DNA of 64,000 bases from positions 1,488,001-1,552,000 of the forward strand of contig NC_023036.2 in the NCBI RefSeq assembly GCF_000317305.3, written 5' to 3'. A model generated the notes under the pieces. The model saw nothing but the letters and a program-made list of their open reading frames with translations. It was not told where the DNA came from and did not search any database. Positions 16,364 to 25,069 of the stretch are shown piece after piece (the first letter of the stretch is position 1; every line of letters starts with the position of its first letter). The translations under genes were made by a program, and so were the position numbers. Origin of the DNA: Mycolicibacterium neoaurum VKM Ac-1815D. GTDB lineage: Bacteria > Actinomycetota > Actinomycetes > Mycobacteriales > Mycobacteriaceae.

Positions 16364-16393
16364 TTGACCTGGGCAGATGTCTGCCGGTAAGCT
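16364..16393 (+). promoter_or_regulatory. putative promoter of rplM-rpsI
   Basis: A TTGACC -35 box (16364-16369) and TAAGCT -10 box (16388-16393) with an 18-nt spacer lie 121 nt upstream of the rplM start. The resulting leader carries a TGCCCT-TTCG-AGGGCA hairpin (16411-16426). Ribosomal-protein genes in mycobacteria commonly use this type of SigA promoter; the match is by eye. Confidence 0.5.
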
Positions 16394-16410
16394 CCACCGT
16401 CGGCGTGTGC

Positions 16411-16426
16411 TGCCCTTTCGAGGGCA
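16411..16426 (+). other. UUCG tetraloop hairpin in the rplM leader
   Basis: TGCCCT and AGGGCA form a perfect 6-bp stem closed by a TTCG tetraloop, about 90 nt before the rplM start. It may be part of a structured 5' leader that controls ribosomal-protein synthesis, but no known leader family could be assigned. Confidence 0.4.
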
Positions 16427-16514
16427 TACGGGCCCCGGGTCAATGTCGGTCGCCGGGAGCCTCATCGCATGCGCCGGACCGGCACGTAACCCGAGAGAAG
16501 AGAAGGTAAGCACT

Positions 16515-16958
16515 GTGCCTACTTACACGCCGAAGGCGGGTGACACCACGCGTTCGTGGTACGTCATCGACGCCCAAGACGTGGTGCTCGGCCGGCTCGC
16601 CGTCGAAGCAGCAAAGCTGCTGCGCGGCAAGCACAAGCCGACATTCACGCCCAACGTCGACGGTGGCGATTTCGTCATCGTCATCAACGCCGAGAAGGTC
16701 TCCCTCAGCGGAGACAAGCTCACCAAGAAGTTCGCTTACCGCCACTCGGGTTACCCCGGTGGCCTGCGTCGGCGCACCATCGGCGAGCTGCTGGACACGC
16801 ACCCCACGCGCGTGGTCGAGAACGCCATCGTCGGGATGCTCCCGCACAACAAGCTGAGCCGTCAGGTGCAGAAGAAGCTGAAGGTGTACGCCGGCCCGGA
16901 GCATCCGCATGCCGCGCAGCAGCCGATTCCGTTCGAGATCAAGCAGGTGGCGCAGTGA
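16515..16958 (+). CDS. rplM: 50S ribosomal protein L13
   Basis: A 147-residue large-subunit protein with typical L13 segments: [38 protein letters not shown] and [17 protein letters not shown] 16515 follows AGAAGG at 16501-16506, and the length equals that of mycobacterial L13. The TGA overlaps the rpsI GTG (GTGA), as usual for this pair. In M. tuberculosis the ESX-4 gene esxT precedes rplM; here the ethanolamine block takes that position. Confidence 0.97.
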   Translation: MPTYTPKAGDTTRSWYVIDAQDVVLGRLAVEAAKLLRGKHKPTFTPNVDGGDFVIVINAEKVSLSGDKLTKKFAYRHSGYPGGLRRRTIGELLDTHPTRVVENAIVGMLPHNKLSRQVQKKLKVYAGPEHPHAAQQPIPFEIKQVAQ

Positions 16959-17470
16959 CCGAAGCCGAAGTGACCGAAGTGACCGAAGAGGTCGTCGAGA
17001 CCCCGACCGGTGAGTACGTCGAAGAAACCGTCGTCGTCGAAGAAGGTGTCGAAGAGGCCGCCCCGCGCGAGCCCGTCTACATCGATCGCCCCATCCAGAC
17101 CGTCGGCCGCCGCAAGGAGGCCGTGGTTCGCGTGCGCCTGGTTCCCGGAACCGGAAAGTTCAATCTGGACGGGCGCTCGCTGGAGGCGTACTTCCCGAAC
17201 AAGGTGCACCAGCAGCTGATCAAGGCTCCGCTGGTGACCGTTGATCGGGTGGACAGCTTCGACATCTACGCCCACCTCGATGGTGGCGGCCCGTCCGGCC
17301 AGGCCGGCGCGCTGCGGCTGGCGATCGCTCGTGCGCTGATCCTGGTGCAGCCCGAGGATCGCCCGGCACTGAAGAAGGCCGGGTTCCTGACCCGCGACCC
17401 GCGTGCCATCGAGCGCAAGAAGTACGGCCTGAAGAAGGCCCGCAAGGCGCCTCAGTACAGCAAGCGCTGA
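16955..17470 (+). CDS. rpsI: 30S ribosomal protein S9
   Basis: A 171-residue small-subunit protein. Residues ~48-171 are the S9 domain ([14 protein letters not shown], the [19 protein letters not shown] block, and the basic C-terminal tail [12 protein letters not shown] that reaches the P site). The first ~45 residues are an acidic, Glu/Val-rich extension typical of actinobacterial S9. GTG 16955 overlaps the rplM stop by 4 nt. A strong terminator follows. Confidence 0.97.
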   Translation: MTEAEVTEVTEEVVETPTGEYVEETVVVEEGVEEAAPREPVYIDRPIQTVGRRKEAVVRVRLVPGTGKFNLDGRSLEAYFPNKVHQQLIKAPLVTVDRVDSFDIYAHLDGGGPSGQAGALRLAIARALILVQPEDRPALKKAGFLTRDPRAIERKKYGLKKARKAPQYSKR

Positions 17471-17485
17471 TCTGTCGTCTTTCGG

Positions 17486-17527
17486 CCGCCGGGTGTGGAG
17501 CAATCCACACCCGGCGGTTTCTTTTTA
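17486..17527 (+). terminator. intrinsic terminator of rplM-rpsI
   Basis: CCGCCGGGTGTGG (17486-17498) pairs perfectly with CCACACCCGGCGG (17505-17517) around a 6-nt loop and is followed by TTTCTTTTTAT. It starts 15 nt after the rpsI stop. Confidence 0.9.
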
Positions 17528-17771
17528 TCGTGACCTTCTTTGCTCTGTCGCCATCTGCGCTGGTCACACGGCCCCGCAGAAGGTAGCCGGCCGCCCACGT
17601 CGAGAGTGATCCAGGTCTCTTCCGGGTTTGATTGCTCGACGCGACGGTGAACCTCGGTGACCGAGGAGCGGGGGCGCGCTTGCGCGTCCGGGCAGATCCG
17701 ATCTGCCGTCGGTACGAGTCAGTCAGCTCGTAGTGAGACCGAACCGCTCCCACTGACTGAAAGGATGCTCG
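17528..17771. other. non-coding stretch before secreted protein gene
   Basis: No convincing gene is seen in this stretch; the open frames are short and have no ribosome sites. It contains one small hairpin (CCTCGG-TGA-CCGAGG near 17652-17666). The final part is likely the promoter and leader of the secreted protein gene at 17772. Confidence 0.5.
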
Positions 17772-18257
17772 ATGAAGAACACCATGATGACGCGTATGAC
17801 CGCCGGCGCCGCGATGAGCGGGGCCCTGCTGTTGTTCGGTGGCGCAGCCATTGCCGCCGCCCAGCCCGAGGACGGCAAGGTCGATCTGTCGATCGGTACC
17901 GCAGGCGTGCTGACCAACGTGCCGGTCACCACGGCCGCGCAGATTGCCTCGGACCTGTGCAAGACCGATCTCGGCGAAGTGACCGTGACCGCCGAGAGCG
18001 TGGACACCGCCGGCGCCCAGCAGAGCGCCTGCACCAACGCGACGATGGGCCAGGTCGACTTCCGGCAGAACGGCCAGCAGCCGGACGCGGCCACCACACC
18101 GGCCACCCCGGCGCCGGCCACCGCCGAGGGCGCGTCGTACTCCGAGGAGCCGGTTCAGACCGACGAGCCCGTCGGTGACGAGGCCCCCGCGGGTTCGACC
18201 GATGAGGCCCCGGACACCACCGTGACCCCGGTCCCGCAACCGGAGCCGGCCGGCTGA
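17772..18257 (+). CDS. small secreted protein of unknown function
   Basis: A 161-residue protein with a clear signal peptide (MKNTMMTR basic start, hydrophobic stretch to AAIAAAQ at ~25-31). The mature part has two cysteines ([15 protein letters not shown]) and a compact N-terminal ~75 residues. A Pro/Thr/Glu/Ala-rich, acidic and probably disordered tail runs from ~95 onward. AAGGA lies 7 nt before the ATG. I do not recognise a family. It stands alone between the rpsI terminator and the terminator before glmM. Confidence 0.8.
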   Translation: MKNTMMTRMTAGAAMSGALLLFGGAAIAAAQPEDGKVDLSIGTAGVLTNVPVTTAAQIASDLCKTDLGEVTVTAESVDTAGAQQSACTNATMGQVDFRQNGQQPDAATTPATPAPATAEGASYSEEPVQTDEPVGDEAPAGSTDEAPDTTVTPVPQPEPAG

Positions 18258-18286
18258 TCTGATCTCCGTATCTCAGCTCGCTGAAG

Positions 18287-18326
18287 CCACTGCCCGCGTC
18301 CATCGGACGCGGGCAGTGGTGTTTCT
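18287..18326 (+). terminator. intrinsic terminator after the secreted protein gene
   Basis: CCACTGCCCGCGTCC (18287-18301) pairs perfectly with GGACGCGGGCAGTGG (18305-18319) around an ATC loop, followed by TGTTTCTT. It lies 29 nt after the preceding stop codon and 83 nt before glmM. Confidence 0.85.
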
Positions 18327-18408
18327 TCGAGAGATCGGTGGGAATTCTCATGAGGTCGCCGGGCTGTCAGTTCGCTCTGGAGCCCTCGCGTATGAGAAAT
18401 TTGACGTC

Positions 18409-19746
18409 ATGGCTCGACTGTTCGGCACCGATGGCGTGCGTGGAGTCGCCAATCGTGACCTCACCGCGGAACTGGCGGTGGCGCTCGGTTCGGCGGCCGC
18501 GCGGCGGCTCGGCTCGGTATCGACAACGGGCCGCCGGGTGGCGGTCGTGGGACGGGATCCACGGGCCAGCGGCGAGATGCTCGAGGCCGCGGTGATCGCC
18601 GGCCTGACCAGCGAGGGTGTCGACGCACTGCGTGTCGGCGTCCTGCCCACGCCCGCGGTGGCCTATCTGACCAGTGCGTATGACGCCGACTTCGGCATCA
18701 TGATCTCCGCGTCGCACAACCCGATGCCCGATAACGGCATCAAGATCTTCGGGCCCGGTGGGCACAAGCTCGACGATGCCGCCGAGGACCGCATCGAGGA
18801 ATTGGTCAGTTCCGGGCCGGGACAGCGTCCGGTCGGCGCCGGTATCGGCCGCGTCGTGGACGCCGAGGACGCGCTGGATCGCTACCTGCGCCACGTCGCC
18901 AAGGCCGTCACCACGCCGCTGGACGGCATCAGGGTGATCGTCGACTGCGCCAACGGCGCCGGTTACGCCGCCGCTCCGCTGGCCTATCGTGCCGCGGGCG
19001 CCGAGGTGATCGCCCTCAGCGCGGAGCCCAACGGTCTCAACATCAACGATGACTGCGGTTCCACACATATGGAGGCGCTCGCGGAGGCGGTCGTCGCACA
19101 CGGTGCGCACCTCGGTCTGGCTCACGACGGTGACGCCGACCGCTGCCTGGCCGTGGATGCCGGCGGCCGCATCATCGACGGTGACGCGATCATGGTGATG
19201 CTGGCCTTGGCCATGCAGGAGTCACAGGAACTTGCGTCCAACACGCTGGTCACGACGGTGATGAGCAATTTGGGCCTGCATGTCGCGATGCGTGCCGCCG
19301 GCATCGACGTGCGTACGACCGCCGTCGGTGATCGCTATGTCCTCGAAGAGCTGCGGTCCGGGGAGTTCTCGCTCGGCGGTGAACAGTCCGGACACATCGT
19401 GCTGCCCAGCTTCGGCACCACCGGCGACGGGATCGTCACCGGGTTGCGGCTGATGTCCCGGATGGCTCAGACCCGCAGTACCTTGGCGGACCTGACCGCG
19501 CCCATGCAGACCATGCCGCAGGTACTGATCAATGTCGCCGTGCAAGACAAGGCGACGGTTGCGCAGGCCCCCGCCGTCCAGGAGGCCGTCGCCGAAGCCG
19601 AGGCCAAGCTCGGCGATACCGGCCGGATCCTGTTGCGGCCCTCCGGAACCGAGCAGGTGGTGCGGGTGATGGTCGAGGCTGCCGATGCTGATACCGCCCG
19701 CCAGTTGGCCGCGCAGGTGGCCGAATCGGTGAGCCGACACACCTAG
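18409..19746 (+). CDS. glmM: phosphoglucosamine mutase
   Basis: A 445-residue cytosolic enzyme that interconverts glucosamine-6-phosphate and glucosamine-1-phosphate for cell-wall UDP-GlcNAc. The phosphoserine loop is ISASHNP with Ser102, the same number as in E. coli GlmM. The magnesium loop (DGDADR) and the sugar-binding [10 protein letters not shown] and phosphate-binding [12 protein letters not shown] motifs are intact. ATG 18409 begins the domain ([12 protein letters not shown]). It corresponds to M. tuberculosis mrsA; glmS of the same pathway is in this window at 25070. Confidence 0.96.
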   Translation: MARLFGTDGVRGVANRDLTAELAVALGSAAARRLGSVSTTGRRVAVVGRDPRASGEMLEAAVIAGLTSEGVDALRVGVLPTPAVAYLTSAYDADFGIMISASHNPMPDNGIKIFGPGGHKLDDAAEDRIEELVSSGPGQRPVGAGIGRVVDAEDALDRYLRHVAKAVTTPLDGIRVIVDCANGAGYAAAPLAYRAAGAEVIALSAEPNGLNINDDCGSTHMEALAEAVVAHGAHLGLAHDGDADRCLAVDAGGRIIDGDAIMVMLALAMQESQELASNTLVTTVMSNLGLHVAMRAAGIDVRTTAVGDRYVLEELRSGEFSLGGEQSGHIVLPSFGTTGDGIVTGLRLMSRMAQTRSTLADLTAPMQTMPQVLINVAVQDKATVAQAPAVQEAVAEAEAKLGDTGRILLRPSGTEQVVRVMVEAADADTARQLAAQVAESVSRHT

Positions 19747-19794
19747 CCGCGAATTGGATGGAACCGCAGCGGTGCCCGTTGCGTCCTATTCCGT

Positions 19795-20094
19795 ATGGGA
19801 TACATCGACTCGGCGCGGATGGATGTCACCGCGGTACTGAGTGCCGCGCAGCGCTACGACAGCGTCGCCGGCATCCTCGACGGTGCCGTGGGCCGCGCAC
19901 ACGCGGTGTTCGGTGCTGCCGGCGCGGGCCGCGAGTACGCCGACGGCGGTGCGCTGGTGCAGCGCGCCGTCACCGAGGCCCTCGGTCAGCTTCGAGCGTG
20001 GGCGGCGGCGAATCGGGAGATCGCATCGAGTCTGCGGATCTCGGCTGCCGATTACGCCGATATCGACGCCCGCGCCGCCCGACGGATCGGATGA
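19795..20094 (+). CDS. small helical protein resembling ESX secretion targets
   Basis: A 99-residue, alanine-rich, all-helical protein at the place of M. tuberculosis Rv3440c. The pattern (hydrophobic helix, FGAAGAGREYADGG turn, second helix with AWAAANREIASSL, and a final SAADYADIDARAA) resembles the EspC/DUF2580-type proteins handled by type VII secretion. That family call is by pattern only. Its stop is 4 nt before the GTG of the next gene, so the two are expressed together. The start ATG 19795 has no strong ribosome site. Confidence 0.7.
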   Translation: MGYIDSARMDVTAVLSAAQRYDSVAGILDGAVGRAHAVFGAAGAGREYADGGALVQRAVTEALGQLRAWAAANREIASSLRISAADYADIDARAARRIG

Positions 20095-20098
20095 CACG

Positions 20099-21412
20099 GT
20101 GTTGGAGCAGGGGATGCCCGCCGTCGAGGTGCTGACCGAGTATGTGCGGGCGTGCCGCCGGCTCGGGCACGACACACCCGACCCGGTGCTGCTGCACACC
20201 GCCTACACCGCAGAACAGTCGCTGGATCTCGGCGCGCTGGCCGCCGACTGCCGGACACTGTCGGCCGCCGCTGCCGCTGCCGAGGAGGCCCTGACCGAAC
20301 AGGATGGCGCGCGCAATGTGGTGCTGGCGCAATGGCACGGCGTCGGTGGTGATGTCGCCGCCGATTTTCTGCGCAGGCATGCCGACGCGTCGTCCGTGGC
20401 GGTCGACAATCTGCGTTGCGCGGCAACAGCACTGCGGGATCTGGCCGATCGCCTGCGGCACCTGGTCGAGGAGAAGGTCGGCACCACCACCGATATCGAG
20501 GCGCGTGGCGTGCGCGAGATGTGGCTGAGTGCGTCGCGGACGGTCACCACCGGCGCCGGCGATCTTTCGGCGGCCAGTGAGCTGGTGGATCAGCAGGTGG
20601 CGCCGTTTGTCGCCACCGATGTCGCCGGTGACTGGGTCACGTCGATGCGTTCGACCGACCGGTCCATTCCCGATGCGTATCGCGCGGCCGCGGACGCGGT
20701 GGGCCCGGCAGCCTCGTTCGCCCACCCTGGTCGCGCGCTGCTGCCGGAGACGATTTCGGCAGGAAGCGTGACGGCGCAACCGTTCTCGTATTCTCCGCCG
20801 GTGACGGTACCTGCCGGGTTCTCGGCCGAGCAGCAGGCGACACCCGTGCCGTCTGCGGCCCCGGCAGCTGTGCCGTCGCCGGTGCCACAGCCCGTGGCGC
20901 CACCGGAAACGCCTGCCGCAGCGCTGCCCCCGGGCGGCGGATTGGGTGCCATGCCGTCACCGGCCGCCGGATTGTCCGGTCTGTCGGGTCTGGGCCAGCC
21001 GTTCGCGGACATGCTGGGTGGGCTGTTCGGATCGGGTGCTTCCGGCTTGTCGTCGGACCCTTTGGGAGTGGACGATCCCTTCGACGCCAGGGATGACGCA
21101 GCCGACGAGGTGCTCGACGAGGCGGACACCGACCCGGAGGATGAGGCCGAAGAAGAGGATGCCGAGGACGAGCAAACCGAAGGCGGCGAGACCGAAGAAG
21201 AAGCGCCCGAAGATGAAGTGCCCGAGGAGCACGGGCCCGGGGCCGTGACGGTCGAGGAGGTGCCGCTCGGTGCCGCCGAGGCGGCGCCGGTTGCCACCCC
21301 GGTACCCGCAGCATTGCCCGAGCCACCTGTCGATCCCGCTCCGCCGGTTGCACCGCGGCCCGCCACACCATGCGAGATCGCTGCCGATGCACTCCCTCAG
21401 GCGGGTCCGTGA
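20099..21412 (+). CDS. Ala/Pro-rich protein with WXG-like helical domain
   Basis: A 437-residue protein equivalent in position to M. tuberculosis Rv3439c. The first ~200 residues are helical with a W-x-G turn (LAQWHGVGGDVAADFLRRH, near residue 77), as in WXG100-like secretion substrates. The region from ~225 to 300 is Pro/Ala-rich. A strongly acidic Asp/Glu stretch (~325-395) and a second Pro-rich tail follow. Charge composition rules out a usual enzyme. GTG 20099 and ATG 20114 are both possible; the latter has GGAG upstream. It is probably a type VII secretion-related partner of the preceding gene. Confidence 0.72.
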   Translation: MLEQGMPAVEVLTEYVRACRRLGHDTPDPVLLHTAYTAEQSLDLGALAADCRTLSAAAAAAEEALTEQDGARNVVLAQWHGVGGDVAADFLRRHADASSVAVDNLRCAATALRDLADRLRHLVEEKVGTTTDIEARGVREMWLSASRTVTTGAGDLSAASELVDQQVAPFVATDVAGDWVTSMRSTDRSIPDAYRAAADAVGPAASFAHPGRALLPETISAGSVTAQPFSYSPPVTVPAGFSAEQQATPVPSAAPAAVPSPVPQPVAPPETPAAALPPGGGLGAMPSPAAGLSGLSGLGQPFADMLGGLFGSGASGLSSDPLGVDDPFDARDDAADEVLDEADTDPEDEAEEEDAEDEQTEGGETEEEAPEDEVPEEHGPGAVTVEEVPLGAAEAAPVATPVPAALPEPPVDPAPPVAPRPATPCEIAADALPQAGP

Positions 21413-21456
21413 GCCACCTGCCGCGGTGCTCGCCGATGACCCCGCGAACAGACAGG

Positions 21457-21490
21457 TGTTCCCCCTAGAACCGTGATTCTAGGGGGAACA
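21457..21490. terminator. bidirectional hairpin between convergent genes
   Basis: TGTTCCCCCTAGAA (21457-21470) pairs perfectly with TTCTAGGGGGAACA (21477-21490) around CCGTGA. An imperfect outer stem (CCCGCGA at 21441 with TCGCGGG) extends it. It separates the Ala/Pro-rich gene from the leftward helicase gene. Confidence 0.8.
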
Positions 21491-21518
21491 TGAGTCTGCT
21501 CGCGGGGGAGGAGAGGGG

Positions 21519-22862
21519 TCAGCGCGGGGAACCGGCGCCGCTGCGGCGCGGCCGCCCACGGCGCGCGCCGGCATTGCCGGCAGGGGAGCCGGCGCCACCG
21601 GATCCGCTGTGCCGTGCGGGCTTACGCCGACGGCTGGACTGCCCGGCAGGACGCGCGGCGGGTTGCTCGGGCACGTCCAGCACGATCGGTCCGGTGAACG
21701 TCCGCTCGCCGGGGGCGATCTCCTGCAGCACCGGATGCTCGGCACCGCGGAACTTGGTCACGGTGGCCTTCACGCCCGCCTTGCGGGTGAGCACCTTGAC
21801 GTCGGAGACCTGGCTGTCCAGCATCAGCGTCACCACGGTGCCCTCGCTGCCTGCACGCGCGGTCCGGCCGGACCGGTGCAGGTAGGCCTTGTGCTCGACC
21901 GGCGGATCGGCGTGCACCACCAGGTTCACGTCGTCGACGTGGATGCCGCGAGCGGCGATGTCGGTGGCGACCAGCACGGTCGCCGACCCGTCGGAGAAGG
22001 CACCGAGGTTGCGGGTGCGCGCATTCTGGGACAGGTTGCCGTGCAACTCGACCGCCGGTACACCGCGCGAATTGAGCTTGCGGGCAAGGCCTTTGGCGCC
22101 GTACTTGGTGCGGGCGAAGACGATGGTCCGACCGGGCGATGCGGCAAGGTCGGCCAGCACCTCGAAGCGGGCGTCATGCTCGACGTGCAGCACGTGGTGC
22201 ACCATCGCCGAGACGGGGGACTGTTCGGAGTCCACGCTGTGCACGACCGGGTCATGCAGGTAACGCTGGACCAGCACGTCGATGCCGTTGTCCAGGGTGG
22301 CCGAGAACAGCAGGCGCTGGCCGTCGCGAGGTGTGCGGTCGAGCAGGCGCTTGACCGGCGGCAGGAAGCCGAGATCGGCCATGTGGTCGGCCTCGTCGAG
22401 AACCGTGATCTCCACGCCCGACAGGTCGGCGTGGCCGGACTTGACGTGATCTTCGAGCCGTCCGGGGCAGGCGATGACGATATCGACACCGTCACGCAGC
22501 TTTTGGATCTGCGGCTGGGCGCCGACGCCACCGAAGATGGTCACCGACTTCAATCCGGTGGCCTTGGCCAGCGGTGCCAGCGAGGCGTCGATCTGGCTGA
22601 CCAGTTCGCGGGTCGGGGCGAGGATCAGGGCGCGGAACCGGCCCGAACGGCGAGGCTGCGGCGCGGCGGCAAGTCGTCCGACCACGGGCAGCAGGAAGGC
22701 GTAGGTCTTACCCGATCCGGTCTTGCCGCGGCCGAGGACATCGCGGCCGGCCAGTGAGTCGGGCAGCGTCGCAGCCTGAATGGGGAAGGGGGACTCGATG
22801 CCGCTGGCAGCGAGCGTGGAAACAACGGCCTCGGGCAGCCCGAGGTCGGAAAAGGTGGGCAC
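21519..22862 (-). CDS. DEAD-box ATP-dependent RNA helicase
   Basis: A 447-residue RNA helicase with the ordered family motifs: Q-motif (FPIQAATLP), Walker A (GRGKTGSGKT), PTREL, DEAD (LDEADHM), SAT, and the C-terminal HRSGRTARAG. The last ~45 residues form a basic Arg/Gly/Ser tail that can bind RNA. I chose GTG 22862 because GGAG lies 7 nt before it and the domain begins there (PTFSDLGLPE); a longer frame to 22973 has no such support. It is most like RhlE. It is not present at this point in M. tuberculosis. Confidence 0.92.
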   Translation of the reverse strand: MPTFSDLGLPEAVVSTLAASGIESPFPIQAATLPDSLAGRDVLGRGKTGSGKTYAFLLPVVGRLAAAPQPRRSGRFRALILAPTRELVSQIDASLAPLAKATGLKSVTIFGGVGAQPQIQKLRDGVDIVIACPGRLEDHVKSGHADLSGVEITVLDEADHMADLGFLPPVKRLLDRTPRDGQRLLFSATLDNGIDVLVQRYLHDPVVHSVDSEQSPVSAMVHHVLHVEHDARFEVLADLAASPGRTIVFARTKYGAKGLARKLNSRGVPAVELHGNLSQNARTRNLGAFSDGSATVLVATDIAARGIHVDDVNLVVHADPPVEHKAYLHRSGRTARAGSEGTVVTLMLDSQVSDVKVLTRKAGVKATVTKFRGAEHPVLQEIAPGERTFTGPIVLDVPEQPAARPAGQSSRRRKPARHSGSGGAGSPAGNAGARRGRPRRSGAGSPR

Positions 22863-23056
22863 GTAAAAGCTCCAGATAGATAGAGTGCGGTCGTCCTGCC
22901 CGGCGCGGGAGATCCCGCGGCGCTCGGTGTGACGATCGGCCACGGCGTAGAAATCGCCTTGGCGAAGCGGCAAAAGGCAGAACAGACGATGCCGCTGGGT
23001 ATCACCCTACCCAATGAGACATGCGTGCCCCAATTATGAGGCGTGCATCACCCTTC

Positions 23057-24103
23057 TCAGATGTCGCTGGTGAGGGTGACCAGCTCCTCGGTGAAGCGGT
23101 GTGCCTCGGCGCCGTCGATGGCGAGCGGATGCACCAGCATGGTGGTCACCCCGGCCGCCTTGTATGCGGCCAGGCGTTCCTTGACGTATCCGCGCGGACC
23201 GACCAGCGAGACGTTGCGGACCAGATCGTCGGGGACCGCCGCGATCGCCTCTTCCTTCTTGCCCGCCAGGAACAGGTCCTGGATCTGATCGGCGACCTCG
23301 CCGAATCCGTAACGGGTGGCCAGTTTGTGATAGAAGTTCTGCCCCTTGGCGCCCATGCCGCCGATGTACAACGCCAGCTGTGGTTTCGCCCATGCCAACC
23401 GGTCCTCGACATCGTCACCGATGGCCAGGCTGGCGCTGACCATGATGTCCAGCGGGCCGAGTGCGGGGTCACGTTTGGCGTAGCCGGCCCGCAGTGAGTC
23501 ACCCCACACGTCGTCGGCTCTCTCCGGGTAGAAGAAGATCGGCTGCCATCCGTTGGCGATCTCTGCCGTCAGCTCGACGTTCTTCGGTCCGAGTGCCGCG
23601 ATGGTGATCGGGATATCCTCGCGCACTGGGTGATTGATCAGCCGCAGCGATTTGCCCAGCCCGGTGCCGCGGTCGGCGGGCAGCGGGATCTGGTAGTGCT
23701 TGCCGTCGTAGGCGACCTTCTCGCGGCGCCACACCTGCCGGCAGATGTCGACCACCTCGCGGGTGCGCCCCATCGGCGCGTCGAACGGCAGGCCGTGGAA
23801 GCCCTCCATCACCTGCGGGCCGGAGGTGCCGATGCCGAGGCGAAAGCGACCGTCGGAGACGTAATCGAGTCCGGCGGCGGTCATGGCCAGCAGGGTCGGG
23901 GTGCGCACGTAGATGGGGACCACGCCGGTGCCGAGTTCGATCGTCGAGGTCTTGGCCGCGAGATAGCCCAGCTGGCTGATGGCATCGAACGAGTAGGCCT
24001 CGGCGACCAGCGCGATGTCGACGCCGACCTTCTCCAGTTGGACGACCTGCTCGGCGGCCTCTTTGAAACCGCCGGCGTAGCTGAGGAAGATGCCAGTGCG
24101 CAT
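23057..24103 (-). CDS. LLM-class F420-dependent oxidoreductase
   Basis: A 348-residue luciferase-like TIM-barrel flavin/F420 oxidoreductase. Recognisable segments are the N-terminal GVDIALVAEAYSFDA, LGTGVVPIYVRTP, the FRLGIGTSGPQVMEGFHG loop, and IAALGPKNVELTAEIANGW. Such enzymes use reduced F420 to reduce or oxidise lipids and xenobiotics; the substrate is unknown here. A TetR-type dyad lies directly upstream of its start. It resembles the Rv3520c subgroup by eye. Confidence 0.88.
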   Translation of the reverse strand: MRTGIFLSYAGGFKEAAEQVVQLEKVGVDIALVAEAYSFDAISQLGYLAAKTSTIELGTGVVPIYVRTPTLLAMTAAGLDYVSDGRFRLGIGTSGPQVMEGFHGLPFDAPMGRTREVVDICRQVWRREKVAYDGKHYQIPLPADRGTGLGKSLRLINHPVREDIPITIAALGPKNVELTAEIANGWQPIFFYPERADDVWGDSLRAGYAKRDPALGPLDIMVSASLAIGDDVEDRLAWAKPQLALYIGGMGAKGQNFYHKLATRYGFGEVADQIQDLFLAGKKEEAIAAVPDDLVRNVSLVGPRGYVKERLAAYKAAGVTTMLVHPLAIDGAEAHRFTEELVTLTSDI

Positions 24104-24119
24104 GGCTGCGTTTATATCA

Positions 24120-24135
24120 CCAACCAGTTGGTTGG
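24120..24135. promoter_or_regulatory. TetR-type operator dyad upstream of the LLM oxidoreductase gene
   Basis: CCAACCA and TGGTTGG flank a GT centre, 17 nt upstream of the oxidoreductase start (24103). This CCAACC/GGTTGG pattern is typical of mycobacterial TetR-family operators controlling lipid and xenobiotic genes. The cognate regulator is not in the window. Confidence 0.55.
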
Positions 24136-24162
24136 ACGCTTGGTGGCCGGACGTTTCGGGCG

Positions 24163-25005
24163 TCAGCCCTTCAGCAGCGCGACGACCTTGTCTTCCAGCG
24201 TCGGCTGCTCGGCTGCGGGATCCAGCGCCACCGTCTTGGGCAGCGTCACCTCGGGATCGGCGAAGTCGCGGTAGGTCTTGTCTCCGGCCAGGACGAACAG
24301 CAGATAACCGGTCAGCAGCGCCCGTACCGCCTTCTGGGTGCCCTTATCGGCGCCGGGCAGGCCCACGGCCTTGGCCAACCGCCTGCCCTCCACGAGACCG
24401 CCGGACTCGCCCTTGTTGACGATCCTCAACGTCGACGACGTCCAGGCCTGCGCCAGCGCGTCCGCATTGGAACGGAGGGAACTCGAATCCGCGGAGGCCC
24501 GCAGGATCAGTCCGGGAAGCGCCAGCCCGGCAGCCGGTTGCTCGGCCGGGGGGCTGCTGACCGCGGGAAACAGGGCCGCAGCGGTCTTGAGCCGCGATCC
24601 CATGCCTGCCGCGGCGAAGACGGCGGCAGAGCCGCCGAAACCATGCCCGACGACGCCGAGCTTGCTCGGGTGAACGCTGATCTTGCCGGGCCCCAGCCGC
24701 ACCCCGGCGATGATGTCCAGCGTGGTGCCCAGGTCGACGGCGAGGTTCAGCACCGACGGCGCGAAGGCCTTCTCGGTGTCGGGGGCCGCCGCGACGATGC
24801 CCCACGAGGCCAGATGCTCCAACGTGCCGGCATAGCGGTCGCTACCGGTCAGCCAGTCGTGACCGAAGGCGATGCCCGGCAGATTGAACCCCGATTCCGG
24901 GGTATAGACGACGCCGGGCTGGCCGGCGAACGCGAGGTCCCCACGCAGCACACGGTGCGGTCCGCGCCGGGTCAGGGCTGCGAAGAGCTTCTTCGTCTTG
25001 GCCAC
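24163..25005 (-). CDS. alpha/beta-hydrolase fold protein lacking the nucleophile serine
   Basis: A 280-residue dienelactone-hydrolase-like protein at the position and length of M. tuberculosis Rv3438. The nucleophile elbow reads VVGHGFGGSAAVF, so the GxSxG serine is replaced by Gly (GHGFGG). The oxyanion region (GIAFGHDWLTGSDRY) and core strands are present. Hydrolytic activity by the usual mechanism is therefore unlikely; a binding or structural role is possible. It is next to and divergent from glmS. Confidence 0.78.
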   Translation of the reverse strand: MAKTKKLFAALTRRGPHRVLRGDLAFAGQPGVVYTPESGFNLPGIAFGHDWLTGSDRYAGTLEHLASWGIVAAAPDTEKAFAPSVLNLAVDLGTTLDIIAGVRLGPGKISVHPSKLGVVGHGFGGSAAVFAAAGMGSRLKTAAALFPAVSSPPAEQPAAGLALPGLILRASADSSSLRSNADALAQAWTSSTLRIVNKGESGGLVEGRRLAKAVGLPGADKGTQKAVRALLTGYLLFVLAGDKTYRDFADPEVTLPKTVALDPAAEQPTLEDKVVALLKG

Positions 25006-25055
25006 GCATAGACCCTAGTCGACGCGCGTGGACGGGCAGAGGATCGGCACTGGAC

Positions 25056-25061
25056 TACCCT
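25056..25061 (+). promoter_or_regulatory. -10 box for leaderless glmS transcript
   Basis: TACCCT lies with its last base 9 nt before the glmS ATG, which places the expected transcription start at or within 2 nt of the first codon. No ribosome site is present. Leaderless mRNAs of this form are common in mycobacteria. Confidence 0.5.
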
Positions 25062-25069
25062 GGGACGCT

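Noticed and set aside
17657..18178. Alternative frame over the secreted-protein gene
   Set aside because: It is Arg-rich with no ribosome site; the frame at 17772 has a signal peptide and an AAGGA site.
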